Notes: generated from the letters alone by a model not told the origin. Counted from the first letter of the stretch, positions 1-9,187 are shown. The stretch: DNA of 46,981 bases from an uncultured Eubacteriales bacterium (GCA_900546215.1 URCD01000009.1:1-46981), one strand, 5' to 3'. A program made the numbers and translations.

Positions 1-1
1 A

Positions 2-52
2 GAATCAGCTCTTAAGGCATTTGCTATGCTTGTAGACGCTAAAGTATTATAA
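2..52 (+). CDS. etfB: Electron transfer flavoprotein beta subunit, C-terminal end only
   Basis: Only the last 16 codons are in the window, ending ...AKVL and a TAA stop. The frame is open to the left edge. The peptide resembles the usual EtfB C-terminus (an Ala/Lys-rich helix ending in VL), and a complete etfA follows after 20 bases with its own GGAGGAGG ribosome binding site. This is the standard etfB-etfA order. The identification rests mainly on that neighbour; the remaining gene lies upstream of base 1. Confidence 0.75.
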   Translation, partial: ESALKAFAMLVDAKVL

Positions 53-72
53 TCGGGAGGAGGAACTTAGAG

Positions 73-1047
73 ATGAAAAATATATTAGTATATGTTGAAG
101 CTGCTGAAGGCAAAGCTAAAAACGTAGGTCTTGAAATTCTTTCACCTGCGAAGGCTGCCGCTGAGGGCGGAGAAGTAATCGCCGCTGTTATCGGTAAGGA
201 TGTCGCTGAGGCTGCTAAACAGGCAATCGCATTCGGCGCTGACAAGGCAGTAGTTGTTGACGGCGCACAGTATGAGGTATATAACACAGACGTTTACGCT
301 AACGCACTTTGCGAGCTTGTTAAAAAATACGCTCCCAAGGCTGTATTCGTAGGCGCTACAGCAGACGGAAAGGACCTTGCTCCCAAGACAGCCGCTAAAT
401 TCGGCTCAGGCGTTGTTACTAACGTAACAGGCGTTAGTGTTGACGGAGACAAGATTGTTTACACAAGCCCCGTATACGCAGGCGGTATCCTTAACGACGA
501 CGTTTGCGAAAGCGAAATCGAATTCGCTCTTCTTCGTTCAGGCGCTTTCAAGAAAGCAGAGCCTGACACAGCTAAGGCTGGAGAGGTTATCGCAGAGGCT
601 ATCGAGTGCCCCGCTGACGCAATCAAAACAAAGATTGCTGATGTTGTTAAAGAAATTTCAGAGACAGTTAACCTTGAAGAGGCTGACGTTATTGTTGCCG
701 GCGGACGTGGAGTAGGAAACGCAGAAAACTTCGCTATACTTAAGGAGCTTGCAGACGCACTTGGCGGCGTTATCGGCGCTACAAGAGCACCTATCGAGGC
801 AGGCTGGATTTCAAGAGCTTATCAGATTGGCCAGTCAGGCAAGAGCGTTGCTCCCAAGCTTTATATCGCATGCGGTATTTCAGGCGCTACACAGCACGTT
901 GCAGGTATCACAGGCGCTGACTATATCGTTGCTATCAACAAGGACGAGGACGCTTCAATCTTTGATATTGCCAATGTTGGTATCGTAGGAAACCTTCTTG
1001 AGGTTGTTCCCGTACTTACAGCAGAGGTTAAAAAATTCAAGGCATAA
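73..1047 (+). CDS. etfA: Electron transfer flavoprotein alpha subunit
   Basis: 324 aa, the usual EtfA length. EtfA pairs with EtfB to carry FAD and pass electrons between acyl-CoA dehydrogenases and other redox partners in the cytoplasm; in clostridia the pair often bifurcates electrons with butyryl-CoA dehydrogenase. The C-terminal FAD-binding region is clear at about residues 255-315: GQSGKSVAPKLYIACGISG, then TQHVAGI, then AINKDEDASIFDIANVGIVG. The start is fixed by GGAGGAGG about 10 bases upstream of ATG 73. It probably shares an mRNA with etfB and ends at the hairpin at 1074. No bcd gene is visible here, so the dehydrogenase partner is unknown. Codon use is strongly biased (GCT, GGC, AAG), as expected for a highly expressed gene. 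Confidence 0.95.
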   Translation: MKNILVYVEAAEGKAKNVGLEILSPAKAAAEGGEVIAAVIGKDVAEAAKQAIAFGADKAVVVDGAQYEVYNTDVYANALCELVKKYAPKAVFVGATADGKDLAPKTAAKFGSGVVTNVTGVSVDGDKIVYTSPVYAGGILNDDVCESEIEFALLRSGAFKKAEPDTAKAGEVIAEAIECPADAIKTKIADVVKEISETVNLEEADVIVAGGRGVGNAENFAILKELADALGGVIGATRAPIEAGWISRAYQIGQSGKSVAPKLYIACGISGATQHVAGITGADYIVAINKDEDASIFDIANVGIVGNLLEVVPVLTAEVKKFKA

Positions 1048-1073
1048 GTTGTCTTATATAAAACATAAAATTT

Positions 1074-1100
1074 GCCGCAGCTTTAAGCTGCGGCTTTTTT
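1074..1100 (+). terminator. Rho-independent terminator of etfBA
   Basis: Perfect 8-bp stem GCCGCAGC/GCTGCGGC with a 5-base loop, followed by six T. It lies 27 bases after the etfA stop. Confidence 0.93.
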
Positions 1101-1148
1101 ATTTAAACCGGCCGCACTAAAAAAGAGGATTGGAAAATAACAAAACAA

Positions 1149-1177
1149 TTGTATTTTATTTCAGGGGCATTTATACT
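1149..1177 (+). promoter_or_regulatory. Sigma-A promoter of the M16 peptidase gene
   Basis: TTGTAT and TATACT are separated by 17 bases, about 35 bases upstream of the ribosome binding site of the next gene and after the etf terminator. Confidence 0.6.
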
Positions 1178-1217
1178 TGAAAATAGCAATTATATGAAAT
1201 GAGAGGAGATGAAGGGC

Positions 1218-4200
1218 ATGAAGAAAAAATGTCTGCTTGCAATTGGGATAAGCCTGGTAATGGCTTTTTCTGAAACTGCCTTTGCGGGTGCCGTCCCGAT
1301 TGAAAAGGAGGCAACAGCACAGCTGGAAGGGCTGAAGGATTCCTATGAAATAGAGGCTGTCGGAAAAATCAGCTCGTTTAATGCAGATACATATTTTTTA
1401 AAGCATAAAAAAAGCGGAGCGTCTATTTATATTATAGATAATGACGATACGGAAAAAACATTTAATATTATGTACAGAACGCCGTATACTGATGAATCGG
1501 ACACCAATCATGTTTTTGAGCACGCCGTTCTCGCGTCGTCAAAAAAGTATCCCAGTAAAAATATTTTTTTTGATATGATGAGTAAGACATATGCAACCTA
1601 TGCCAGTGCCTATACATACAGTGCATTTACATGCTTTCCGCTTGCAAGCCAAAGCGAGGAGCAGCTGCTCAAAATGATAGATGTGGATTTAAGCTGCTTG
1701 ACCGAGCCTGAACTGTTGGAAAATGAAAATATATTCAAGCGTGAGGCAATCCGCTATGAGCTATACAGCAGGGATGAGCCGATTACCATGAAGGGAACTG
1801 TTTTCAGCGAGGACTTTGGGTATTTGACGGATATAGATTCGGAAACGGGGCGGAATATCGGCAAAGCCCTGTATCCGGGACAAACGGCAAGCAATGCTCT
1901 GGGAATGGCGCATATTTTTTATAAGGATTTAAACTATGAAAAGTTAATCGCAACTTATGACAGATACTATTCTTTTGATAATTCCCTGATTATTCTCTAC
2001 GGGGACATGAATTTTGAAAATGTACTGAGTTTTTTGGACAAGGAATATTTGTCAAAGGCAGAAAATAAGCATACGGATCTTTCGATGTATACGAATGAGG
2101 AAGATACAGAGGGCTTTGTTAAGCAGGTGTACTATTCACCCGCGTATGAGGGCGATAAGACAGAAAACGCATCGAATATAAGCTATGCGTTCAGCCTTTG
2201 GGGAGAAGACTGGGATACCTTGCTGGAGTACAACATACTGGCTACATTGCTTAAAAAAAGCAACTCTGTACTTAAAAGCAGCTTATTGGAGGAAGGAATA
2301 AATAATAATTATTTAGCAGAGTGTGAGCTTGAAACAGCAAAGCCTTATTTTAATATTACTATTGAAAACGCCGAAGAAAATCAAATGGACGCTTTCGAGC
2401 GCGCGGTACAAAAGGCACTTGCCCAGGTGAGTGAGAACGGCATTCCCAAGGAACAGTATGATGTTTACAGAAAGCAGGAGGAGCTGCGATTAATGCCTAC
2501 CGGCGGCGAACCTAATTTGGGCGCAGAGGCTACCAAAGCAATCGGAAGCTATTGGGCCGCTACTGGGTATGCGGATATTTATGAAAAGCGGGATATGGTA
2601 TATGATAGGATTTTTGCTGATGATGACCAGACTATTATAAAAAACGCCGCCAAGGGACTGCTGGAGGCGAAAAGAAGCTGTCTAATCGCTACGGTGCCCA
2701 AAGCGGGTTTAGCCGAGCAGATTGAAGAAGAAATGGAAGCGTATCTTGCTGAAAAAAAGGCTGCCATGAGTGAGCAGGAAATTGATAAAATGATTGAAGA
2801 TACGCTGGCGTTCAATGAGTGGAATGAATCGGAGCAGAGCAACAGCGACTTTACGATTCCCGTGGAGGATTTACCTGAGTACGATTTGACAGTGCCTTAT
2901 GAGAAGGAGCAAGAGGATGGTATTACATGGTACAAAAGCCCAATACCGGTGGGCGGAAGGGCGGCATACCAATTTTTGTTCGACGCAGGAGAGATTTCAA
3001 AAGAGGATATGTCGTATGTTCCCTTGTTTATGGAGCTGGTTGGTTCATTAAATACGAAGAATTACACAAAAGAGCAGCTTGCTATAAAAAGAGACGAGTA
3101 TATGTCAGGCTTTGACGCTGGTTTCAATACATTCCCAAGCGAGTCGGCAAATGGATTTACACCGTATATCAATTTCAGCTTCCAGGGACTGTCCGAAGAA
3201 AATGAAGAGGCTGTTTCGCTGTTATTGGAAATGCTGAGGGAAAGTGATTTTAGTCAAACACAGCAGGTATTGAGTGCAATGGAGGGCAGCTTAATAAAAT
3301 ATAATCTGTCAAAGGTATCCTCTCCGTCCGAGGCTTTTTTCCTGGCGGTATCCTTATCCGGACTCTATAATAATGACGGTATGTCGTTTGCGAATTATGC
3401 AACAGGGCAGGATGAATATTATTTCATGGAGGATATTTATGAAAAGCTGAAAACAGACCCGTCCTACGGAGCTGTGTTCGCTGAAAAAATGAATGACATT
3501 GCTGAAAAAGTAATCAGCAGGGGAAATATGATTGTAACCATTGCAGCAAGTGAAGAAAGCTTAGATAACATAAGCCAAAACGTTGCTTCAGCGCTGCACG
3601 AATTGCCGACTCGGCAATATGTACCGCAAAAATATGAAGGAATAGAGCAAACACCGCAAAAGTATGGCGTAATTGCGGAGACATCCGGAAATTTCAATCT
3701 TATACAGATGAACATCAAGACGGAGGATGGCCTGAGGGGCGAGTATATTCCTTTTTTATATGCAATTAAAGATAAAGTAATGGTACAGAAACTGCGTTTT
3801 GAAAATGGGGCGTATGATACATTAACGAGGGTAATGCCAACCGAAGAGACAGTAATTACATGCAGCTACAGCGACCCGAATGTGAAAACAAGTTTTGAGA
3901 TTTTGGAGAGCATGGGAAATGAGATTGCCAATATAAATATTTCCCAGGAGGAGCTGGATGACTATATACTCAGTGCGTACGCTTCTGTTACGTATCCTAT
4001 GGGATTAATAGATAAAGCTCAGGTTACTTTCTTAATGGACATGAGGGGCATTAATGCCGATGCAGTACAAAACGTTTTGGAAGAAATTAAAAATGCAAGG
4101 GTTGAGGATAAAGAAAAAGCGGCAGAGTATTTCAAAGAGCAAATGAAAAAAGCGGCTTTTGTGACTGTAGGAAATAAAAATGCAGTAGAAAAGGATAAAG

Positions 4201-4238
4201 AATTTTTTGATAAGGTTGACGACTACAGAAAGAATTAA
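1218..4238 (+). CDS. Secreted M16C (presequence-protease/insulinase-like) zinc metallopeptidase
   Basis: About 1006 aa, the length of single-chain M16C peptidases of the PreP/Cym1 type, which close a clamshell over peptides and degrade them. The inverted zinc motif HxxEH is HVFEH. The third ligand aligns with the Glu of GTVFSED, exactly 100 residues after the first His, which is the spacing known in PreP. The segment KYPSKNIFFDMM followed by TYATYASAYTYSAFTC matches the conserved PreP region. The N-terminus is a clear signal peptide (basic MKKK, hydrophobic core, AFA cleavage site), so the enzyme should act outside the membrane, perhaps on signal peptides or scavenged oligopeptides. ATG 1209 abuts the GAGAGGAG sequence, whereas ATG 1218 sits 9 bases after it, so I chose 1218. 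A terminator follows at 4268. Confidence 0.88.
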   Translation: MKKKCLLAIGISLVMAFSETAFAGAVPIEKEATAQLEGLKDSYEIEAVGKISSFNADTYFLKHKKSGASIYIIDNDDTEKTFNIMYRTPYTDESDTNHVFEHAVLASSKKYPSKNIFFDMMSKTYATYASAYTYSAFTCFPLASQSEEQLLKMIDVDLSCLTEPELLENENIFKREAIRYELYSRDEPITMKGTVFSEDFGYLTDIDSETGRNIGKALYPGQTASNALGMAHIFYKDLNYEKLIATYDRYYSFDNSLIILYGDMNFENVLSFLDKEYLSKAENKHTDLSMYTNEEDTEGFVKQVYYSPAYEGDKTENASNISYAFSLWGEDWDTLLEYNILATLLKKSNSVLKSSLLEEGINNNYLAECELETAKPYFNITIENAEENQMDAFERAVQKALAQVSENGIPKEQYDVYRKQEELRLMPTGGEPNLGAEATKAIGSYWAATGYADIYEKRDMVYDRIFADDDQTIIKNAAKGLLEAKRSCLIATVPKAGLAEQIEEEMEAYLAEKKAAMSEQEIDKMIEDTLAFNEWNESEQSNSDFTIPVEDLPEYDLTVPYEKEQEDGITWYKSPIPVGGRAAYQFLFDAGEISKEDMSYVPLFMELVGSLNTKNYTKEQLAIKRDEYMSGFDAGFNTFPSESANGFTPYINFSFQGLSEENEEAVSLLLEMLRESDFSQTQQVLSAMEGSLIKYNLSKVSSPSEAFFLAVSLSGLYNNDGMSFANYATGQDEYYFMEDIYEKLKTDPSYGAVFAEKMNDIAEKVISRGNMIVTIAASEESLDNISQNVASALHELPTRQYVPQKYEGIEQTPQKYGVIAETSGNFNLIQMNIKTEDGLRGEYIPFLYAIKDKVMVQKLRFENGAYDTLTRVMPTEETVITCSYSDPNVKTSFEILESMGNEIANINISQEELDDYILSAYASVTYPMGLIDKAQVTFLMDMRGINADAVQNVLEEIKNARVEDKEKAAEYFKEQMKKAAFVTVGNKNAVEKDKEFFDKVDDYRKN

Positions 4239-4267
4239 TTGAAAAAATTATATAACGTAAGAGACGA

Positions 4268-4299
4268 ACAGCACTCCGCTAAAAGGCGGGGTGCTGTTT
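4268..4299 (+). terminator. Terminator after the M16 peptidase
   Basis: 12-bp stem ACAGCACTCCGC/GCGGGGTGCTGT with one G-T wobble and a 6-base loop, followed by a short T-rich run. It opens the 327-base gap 4239-4565. The rest of that gap holds an AT-rich stretch and, from 4434, the promoter block shared with the second SLH gene. Confidence 0.75.
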
Positions 4300-4433
4300 A
4301 GTTTATATGGGGTTTTTGGTAAATAAACAGATGAAAAAAGCTTCTTTTGCGGCGTATCTGATTTTTTTAACTGTGCCGGAGTCCTCCTTTTATACAAAAC
4401 CAGCATAAAACAATATATAAACCTCTTTATAAA

Positions 4434-4565
4434 ATTGGTTAAAAAGATGATTTGTGACCAAATACGCCCATAATGTGATAATTGCACTTGACAAAAATTG
4501 GCTGGGGGGGGTAAAATGGAAATTACAGTACAGGCAATGTATATGCAGACAAAGGAGGACATTAT
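4434..4565 (+). repeat. Upstream block shared by both SLH genes (copy 1)
   Basis: This stretch closely matches 6281-6408. It contains an ATTGGT...GACCAAAT dyad, the segment GATGATTTGTGACCAAAT, the TTGACA-polyG-TAAAAT promoter, and an AAAGGAGGA ribosome binding site. Differences are mostly substitutions plus a changed G-tract length. The copies probably arose when the whole SLH gene and its promoter were duplicated in tandem. Confidence 0.85.
4488..4517 (+). promoter_or_regulatory. Promoter of SLH gene 1 with G8 tract in the spacer
   Basis: -35 TTGACA (4488-4493) and -10 TAAAAT (4512-4517) have an 18-base spacer that ends in eight consecutive G (4504-4511). Slippage in such a tract would change the spacer length and hence promoter strength. 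The predicted leader is about 40 bases, ending in an ideal AAAGGAGG. Confidence 0.75.
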
Positions 4566-6179
4566 ATGAAAGGGTTTAAAAAACTGACTGCGGCTGTATT
4601 AGGCGCAGTTATGGCGTTAAGTGTGATGAGCTTTACGGCATTTGCGGCTACTGGAGAGCTGCCGGAAGCTGTAGATGGAGTAATTAAGTTGACTGAGAAT
4701 GTCGAAATTGATGCTTTATCTATCGAGGGTGATATTACATATGACCTTAACGGCTACACTTTAGAATATAGCGGAGGTACAGTTTCATTTGAAGATCATA
4801 CGCTGAGCTTTATAGACAGCTCTGTTTCCGGAACGAAAAGGGGAGGTACACTTAAGCTTACAGGAGTTACAGGTACCGTTGCTGCCTTTAATCCGTTAAA
4901 GGACGCTACAATAAACGCAGAAAATATAACTGTTGAGTGTACAGGCTCCGCATTTTATCCAAAGGGCAACGCGGCGGCTGTAAATATAACAAACTGCGAT
5001 GTCAATGCAGCGGTATACTGCGTGGCTACAAACGCCGGTTCAAAAGATAACTATGGAGTTAAGATTACACTTAAAGGCTCGAAATTCACATCATCATCAG
5101 ATGATGGAGACAACACAGCAGTTATGATTAACGTAGACGGAACTCTTAAAATTTCCGACTGTGACCTTAAAGCCGACAGACAGGCACTGGTAGCGCGTGC
5201 GGGCGATGTAACCGTAGAGGACAGCACAATCACAGTGACAGGAAAGTTCGCTGAAAGTGAAGCCGGAAATAGTACAAAATATCAGGACGGCGGCTGGAAA
5301 AGCGGAAATGAGGTTCCAATGGGAGCTGTTGTTGTAGGAAATAACAGTACCAATGCTTATGAGGCAGATGCCAATGTGTCTATATCAGACTGCGAAATAG
5401 AAAGTAAAAATGACGAAGTACCTGCTGTTTTCTCTGACGCGAACGAGAATTATTCATCTGAAATTAAAATTACAGGAAGCGACACTGTAGTTACAGGCAG
5501 CGTTATGAAAAATGGAGACCAGGAAAAAGCTGAAATAAAGATTGTCAATGGAACTTTCACTGAAGATATAGAGGACTACCTCGACAAGGACAGCAACCTT
5601 GTAAAGGACAAAAACGGAAATTACGTAGTAATGGACGAGGAAGAATACAAGGATTACAAAAAAAGCGAGAAGAAATCCAGCGGAAGCAGCTACTCACTTG
5701 AAGAGGGCAAGGCAAGCAAGAAGGACGATGAAAAGAAAGAGGAGCCTGTTGTAACTCCTGAGGAAAAGGGCCCCTTCTATGATGTATCAACAAGCGACCC
5801 CAACTACGATGCAATCATCAAGGTATATGAAAAAGGCTGGATGGTAGGCGTAAGTGACGGAGTATTCGCGGCAAACGGAACGCTTACAAGAGGAATGGCA
5901 GCAACAATCCTTTGGAATAAGGCAGGAAAGCCTGAGCCCGTAAACGTAAGCCCGTTCCTTGATGTAACAGGCGACGCGTACTACGCAAAGGCAGTAGCGT
6001 GGGCATACGAGCAGGGAATCGTTCTTGGATACGACGGAACAACATTTGGACCGAATGACTTTGTAACAACAGAGCAGTTTACAATAATGCTTGACAAGTC
6101 AAACGGAAGCACACCCGCAGCATATGTGGGCGGAGCACCCAACGCAACTAGAGGCTGGGTTGCAGGAATGATCGCATAA
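4566..6179 (+). CDS. SLH-domain surface protein with beta-helix-like region (paralogue 1)
   Basis: 537 aa. A signal peptide (MKGFKKLTAAVLGAVMALS... ending AFA) is followed by a region rich in short beta strands and Asn/Thr turns (about 35-330), such as LNGYTLEYSGG, DATINAENITVEC and DGTLKISDCDLKA. This resembles right-handed beta-helix adhesin or pectate-lyase-like folds, but no catalytic set is evident. A charged Ser/Lys/Glu linker (365-400) leads to SLH domains at about 402-458 and 467-520, plus a short third piece ending TRGWVAGMIA. SLH domains bind pyruvylated secondary wall polysaccharide, so the protein should sit in the cell envelope or S-layer. Its promoter and 3' end are nearly duplicated in the next gene. 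Ligand and function are unknown. Confidence 0.85.
   Translation: MKGFKKLTAAVLGAVMALSVMSFTAFAATGELPEAVDGVIKLTENVEIDALSIEGDITYDLNGYTLEYSGGTVSFEDHTLSFIDSSVSGTKRGGTLKLTGVTGTVAAFNPLKDATINAENITVECTGSAFYPKGNAAAVNITNCDVNAAVYCVATNAGSKDNYGVKITLKGSKFTSSSDDGDNTAVMINVDGTLKISDCDLKADRQALVARAGDVTVEDSTITVTGKFAESEAGNSTKYQDGGWKSGNEVPMGAVVVGNNSTNAYEADANVSISDCEIESKNDEVPAVFSDANENYSSEIKITGSDTVVTGSVMKNGDQEKAEIKIVNGTFTEDIEDYLDKDSNLVKDKNGNYVVMDEEEYKDYKKSEKKSSGSSYSLEEGKASKKDDEKKEEPVVTPEEKGPFYDVSTSDPNYDAIIKVYEKGWMVGVSDGVFAANGTLTRGMAATILWNKAGKPEPVNVSPFLDVTGDAYYAKAVAWAYEQGIVLGYDGTTFGPNDFVTTEQFTIMLDKSNGSTPAAYVGGAPNATRGWVAGMIA
5811..6179 (+). repeat. 3'-terminal SLH-coding repeat, copy 1
   Basis: By eye, 369 bases covering most of the SLH domains and the stop codon are identical to 8689-9057 (offset 2878). 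Sequence just upstream carries several third-position changes between the copies. That sharp boundary suggests recent gene conversion or selection for an identical wall anchor. Confidence 0.9.
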
Positions 6180-6193
6180 CAAACAATTATAAG

Positions 6194-6220
6194 GCGGAGA
6201 CATTTGTCTCCGCTTTTTTT
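6194..6220 (+). terminator. Terminator of SLH gene 1
   Basis: Perfect 8-bp stem GCGGAGAC/GTCTCCGC with a 4-base loop, followed by seven T. It separates the two SLH genes into independent transcription units. Confidence 0.93.
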
Positions 6221-6280
6221 GTTTAATATATGTCCTCTTTAATAAAACAATATAAGAATATTGTAAAATATATGCGAATA

Positions 6281-6408
6281 ATTGGTACAAAGGATGATTT
6301 GTGACCAAATACGCCTCTGGTGTGACAATTGCGCTTGACAAAAATTGGTGGGGGGTAAAATGGAAATTACAACATAAGCATTATTATGCAAATAAAGGAG
6401 GATATTAT
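6281..6408 (+). repeat. Upstream block shared by both SLH genes (copy 2)
   Basis: Second copy of the block at 4434-4565, with the same ATTGGT...GACCAAAT dyad, promoter and ribosome binding site. An open frame runs through this block from GTG 6301. It would start upstream of the promoter, so it is not a credible translation start. Confidence 0.85.
6335..6361 (+). promoter_or_regulatory. Promoter of SLH gene 2 with G6 tract in the spacer
   Basis: -35 TTGACA (6335-6340) and -10 TAAAAT (6356-6361) are 15 bases apart, with a G6 tract at 6350-6355. The paralogue upstream has 18 bases and G8. A 15-base spacer is shorter than optimal, so this copy may be the weaker promoter in this isolate. Confidence 0.7.
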
Positions 6409-9057
6409 ATGAAAAGGTTAAAAAAGCTGACCGCAGCCGCGTTAGGCGTGGTTATGGCGCTTAGCGTAACAAGCTTTTCTGCTTTTGCGGAGGAAAACCT
6501 GAATGACGATACTGTAATCTCTGACACGGATGGGAACCCGGATGACGGCAATATTACAGATAATAAGCTGAACGACGATGATGGAATATCTCCGACAAGT
6601 CTCGATGATGAGACGGAAGAAATGAACCTTAATGAGTTAGTTACTGTGGACAATATAAAGAGCGCAAATTTTGACAACGAAAAAAAAGAAGTAGTATGTT
6701 ATGATAATGTGTTTTTTGCTAATGGTGAAGATGTAACAGTCAAGCCGGACGACGCTGACGGGCTGATTGTTACAGTTGGTGAAACAGATTATACATATGC
6801 AAATAACACAACAGACAGGGAAGAAGGCGCCCTTATAATCTTTGGAGGCGGAAACGGATCTGACTTCTCAGGAAAAAGCCCTACTATAACTATTAAGAAC
6901 GGAGCTAAAGTGAACTCTGTTTTTGGCGGAGGCTACGGGGATTCAAGCGTAGATGATGTTAAGATAGTAATTGAGAAAGGCGCAACAGTAACAAGCGTTA
7001 TAGGCGGAAGCATGATAGCCTATAAGGACGGAGACCGCAAAGCCAGCGTAACTAGCGTTGACATATCAGTAGAGGGCAATGTCGACCTTATTTATGCTGC
7101 GGGCTACGGTGTTAACGGAATAAGCAGAGACAGCGCAATAAGCTTTGACGAGTCAAATCCTGATGACACTACAGCCAATAACTATGTTGGAACTTCAAAG
7201 GTTACAATAGAAAAGAGAGGTACTGTTGGTGCGTACTTTGGCGGAAGCTTTTCTTACGGCGGAGTAGGAGAGGTTGTATGTGATATATATGGAACACTTG
7301 GCAGAGATGCATCCGATTACAGTGCTGTAACCGGAGCTAACGGCTTCAGGGGAACAGCAACTATGACTGTACATGAGGGCGCTGAAATCGTAGGCGACTT
7401 ATTTATGTCAATGCGAGGATACATTGGAGATACAACCCTTAATAACTACGGAACAATTAAGAGAGTAAGCCTTAACCCTGATGGCAAAGACGCAGCGACA
7501 TATGGAAATGTAACAGTAAATAATTATGACAGCGGCGTTATTAAAAACTGCAACATTGACTGTGGATGCGCAAAGGTAGGAATTGGAAATGTAAGCGCAT
7601 ATCCCGCAAAAATTACGGTGAGCGGAGATGTAGAGGTTACATCGGCATTCTGGGAAGGCGAAGCAGTTGGCGGCAATTATACCGCAGTTGAAGGACAAAC
7701 AATTATACTTAAGGACGGAGCACGTCTTAGTGCTGACTCCTTTGGATTATCTAACGTAAAAGTTATTGTTGATGAGGATACTACTGTAACTGTAGTGCCC
7801 GATGAACCAAAAGTAGAGGTTCCCGTAGAAGTACAGCTTCCTAGTGGTTTTGATGGTGACACAATAAAAAATAATGCAGAGGTAGAGGGTCTTAAAGGAG
7901 ATACATCTGAGATAGTTTCAAACAAGGATATTGAAGATGCTAAACAAAAGTTAACAGATGCCGGCGCAAGTGATTTAACAGATGTAGTAATTGAAGTTAA
8001 GCCTTATCTTGATATAACGGTAGTTGACTACAAAGATGGCAACTCAGATACAACAGAAAAGAAATTTACTGTTGATATCACACCTAAATGTAAAGTTGAA
8101 GCAAAAGCAGGTTCACAAACAGTAGAATTAAAGGACGAAGTTTTGGACGTTAAGGAAGAGGTTGTTGTAACAATTCCTGTGCCTGCAAACGTATTTGAAG
8201 CCGAAAACTTATTTGTTAGTCATGAGCATGGTAATAAAACATATTACTATGAGGCTGAGCTGAGTGATAACAAGGTTACATTTACTAATCCCAACGGATT
8301 CAGCAAAATGACCGTATTCAATGACGACCGTGAAGGTACAATCATTTATAAGGATGAAGACGGTTCAACATACAAAAAGGAATATGACGTATCCAATATA
8401 GGAGACGAGCTTGAGAACTACAGCGAAAAGGGATATATCTTTAACGGATGGATAATAGAGGGAAAAACTTATACCACTATGACAGACGAGCTTCTTACAT
8501 TAATTAATGGAAAAGAAGTCAATGCTAAGGCTGACCTTACAAAGAAAAAGACAAGCAGCGGAAGCAGCTACTCACTTGAAGAGGGCAAGGCAAGCAAGAA
8601 GGACAAGGACGATAAGGACGAGCCTGATGTAACAACACAGGTAAGCGGCCCCTTCTATGATGTATCAACAAGCGATCCTAACTATGACGCAATCATCAAG
8701 GTATATGAAAAAGGCTGGATGGTAGGCGTAAGTGACGGAGTATTCGCGGCAAACGGAACGCTTACAAGAGGAATGGCAGCAACAATCCTTTGGAATAAGG
8801 CAGGAAAGCCTGAGCCCGTAAACGTAAGCCCGTTCCTTGATGTAACAGGCGACGCGTACTACGCAAAGGCAGTAGCGTGGGCATACGAGCAGGGAATCGT
8901 TCTTGGATACGACGGAACAACATTTGGACCGAATGACTTTGTAACAACAGAGCAGTTTACAATAATGCTTGACAAGTCAAACGGAAGCACACCCGCAGCA
9001 TATGTGGGCGGAGCACCCAACGCAACTAGAGGCTGGGTTGCAGGAATGATCGCATAA
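6409..9057 (+). CDS. SLH-domain surface protein, large adhesin-like (paralogue 2)
   Basis: 882 aa from ATG 6409, which follows AAAGGAGGA by 6 bases. Order: signal peptide (MKRLKKLTAAALGVVMALS... ending AFA); an acidic Asp/Asn-rich stretch (25-70); a repetitive glycine-rich beta region (about 75-480) with recurring GGG/GGS turns such as NSVFGGGYG and TSVIGGSM, resembling beta-helix adhesins; an Ig-like segment (500-640); a B-repeat-like module (about 638-712, DDREGTIIYKDEDGS to GYIFNGWIIEG); a charged linker; then two SLH domains and the TRGWVAGMIA tail, identical in DNA to paralogue 1. It is probably an S-layer-associated adhesin. The target is unknown. Confidence 0.85.
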   Translation: MKRLKKLTAAALGVVMALSVTSFSAFAEENLNDDTVISDTDGNPDDGNITDNKLNDDDGISPTSLDDETEEMNLNELVTVDNIKSANFDNEKKEVVCYDNVFFANGEDVTVKPDDADGLIVTVGETDYTYANNTTDREEGALIIFGGGNGSDFSGKSPTITIKNGAKVNSVFGGGYGDSSVDDVKIVIEKGATVTSVIGGSMIAYKDGDRKASVTSVDISVEGNVDLIYAAGYGVNGISRDSAISFDESNPDDTTANNYVGTSKVTIEKRGTVGAYFGGSFSYGGVGEVVCDIYGTLGRDASDYSAVTGANGFRGTATMTVHEGAEIVGDLFMSMRGYIGDTTLNNYGTIKRVSLNPDGKDAATYGNVTVNNYDSGVIKNCNIDCGCAKVGIGNVSAYPAKITVSGDVEVTSAFWEGEAVGGNYTAVEGQTIILKDGARLSADSFGLSNVKVIVDEDTTVTVVPDEPKVEVPVEVQLPSGFDGDTIKNNAEVEGLKGDTSEIVSNKDIEDAKQKLTDAGASDLTDVVIEVKPYLDITVVDYKDGNSDTTEKKFTVDITPKCKVEAKAGSQTVELKDEVLDVKEEVVVTIPVPANVFEAENLFVSHEHGNKTYYYEAELSDNKVTFTNPNGFSKMTVFNDDREGTIIYKDEDGSTYKKEYDVSNIGDELENYSEKGYIFNGWIIEGKTYTTMTDELLTLINGKEVNAKADLTKKKTSSGSSYSLEEGKASKKDKDDKDEPDVTTQVSGPFYDVSTSDPNYDAIIKVYEKGWMVGVSDGVFAANGTLTRGMAATILWNKAGKPEPVNVSPFLDVTGDAYYAKAVAWAYEQGIVLGYDGTTFGPNDFVTTEQFTIMLDKSNGSTPAAYVGGAPNATRGWVAGMIA
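8689..9057 (+). repeat. 3'-terminal SLH-coding repeat, copy 2
   Basis: Identical by eye to 5811-6179. The identity stops right after the TAA codon; downstream sequences and terminators differ. Confidence 0.9.
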
Positions 9058-9090
9058 AAGTTCCTGAGCAGCTTTAATAATGCAGATTTA

Positions 9091-9127
9091 ACCTCCTTGC
9101 CGGTTTTATACCGGCAGGGAGGTTTTT
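9091..9127 (+). terminator. Terminator of SLH gene 2
   Basis: 13-bp stem ACCTCCTTGCCGG/CCGGCAGGGAGGT with one wobble and a 7-base loop, followed by T5. Confidence 0.9.
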
Positions 9128-9187
9128 GTTCAGGCAGATTATCTGGCCTGTGCCGCACGTGAGTTTTATTTGACAGCTATAAAGTGT

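Noticed and set aside
6301..6408. GTG 6301 as start of the second SLH gene
   Set aside because: It lies upstream of the TTGACA/TAAAAT promoter and of a clear AAAGGAGGA site; the signal peptide begins at ATG 6409.
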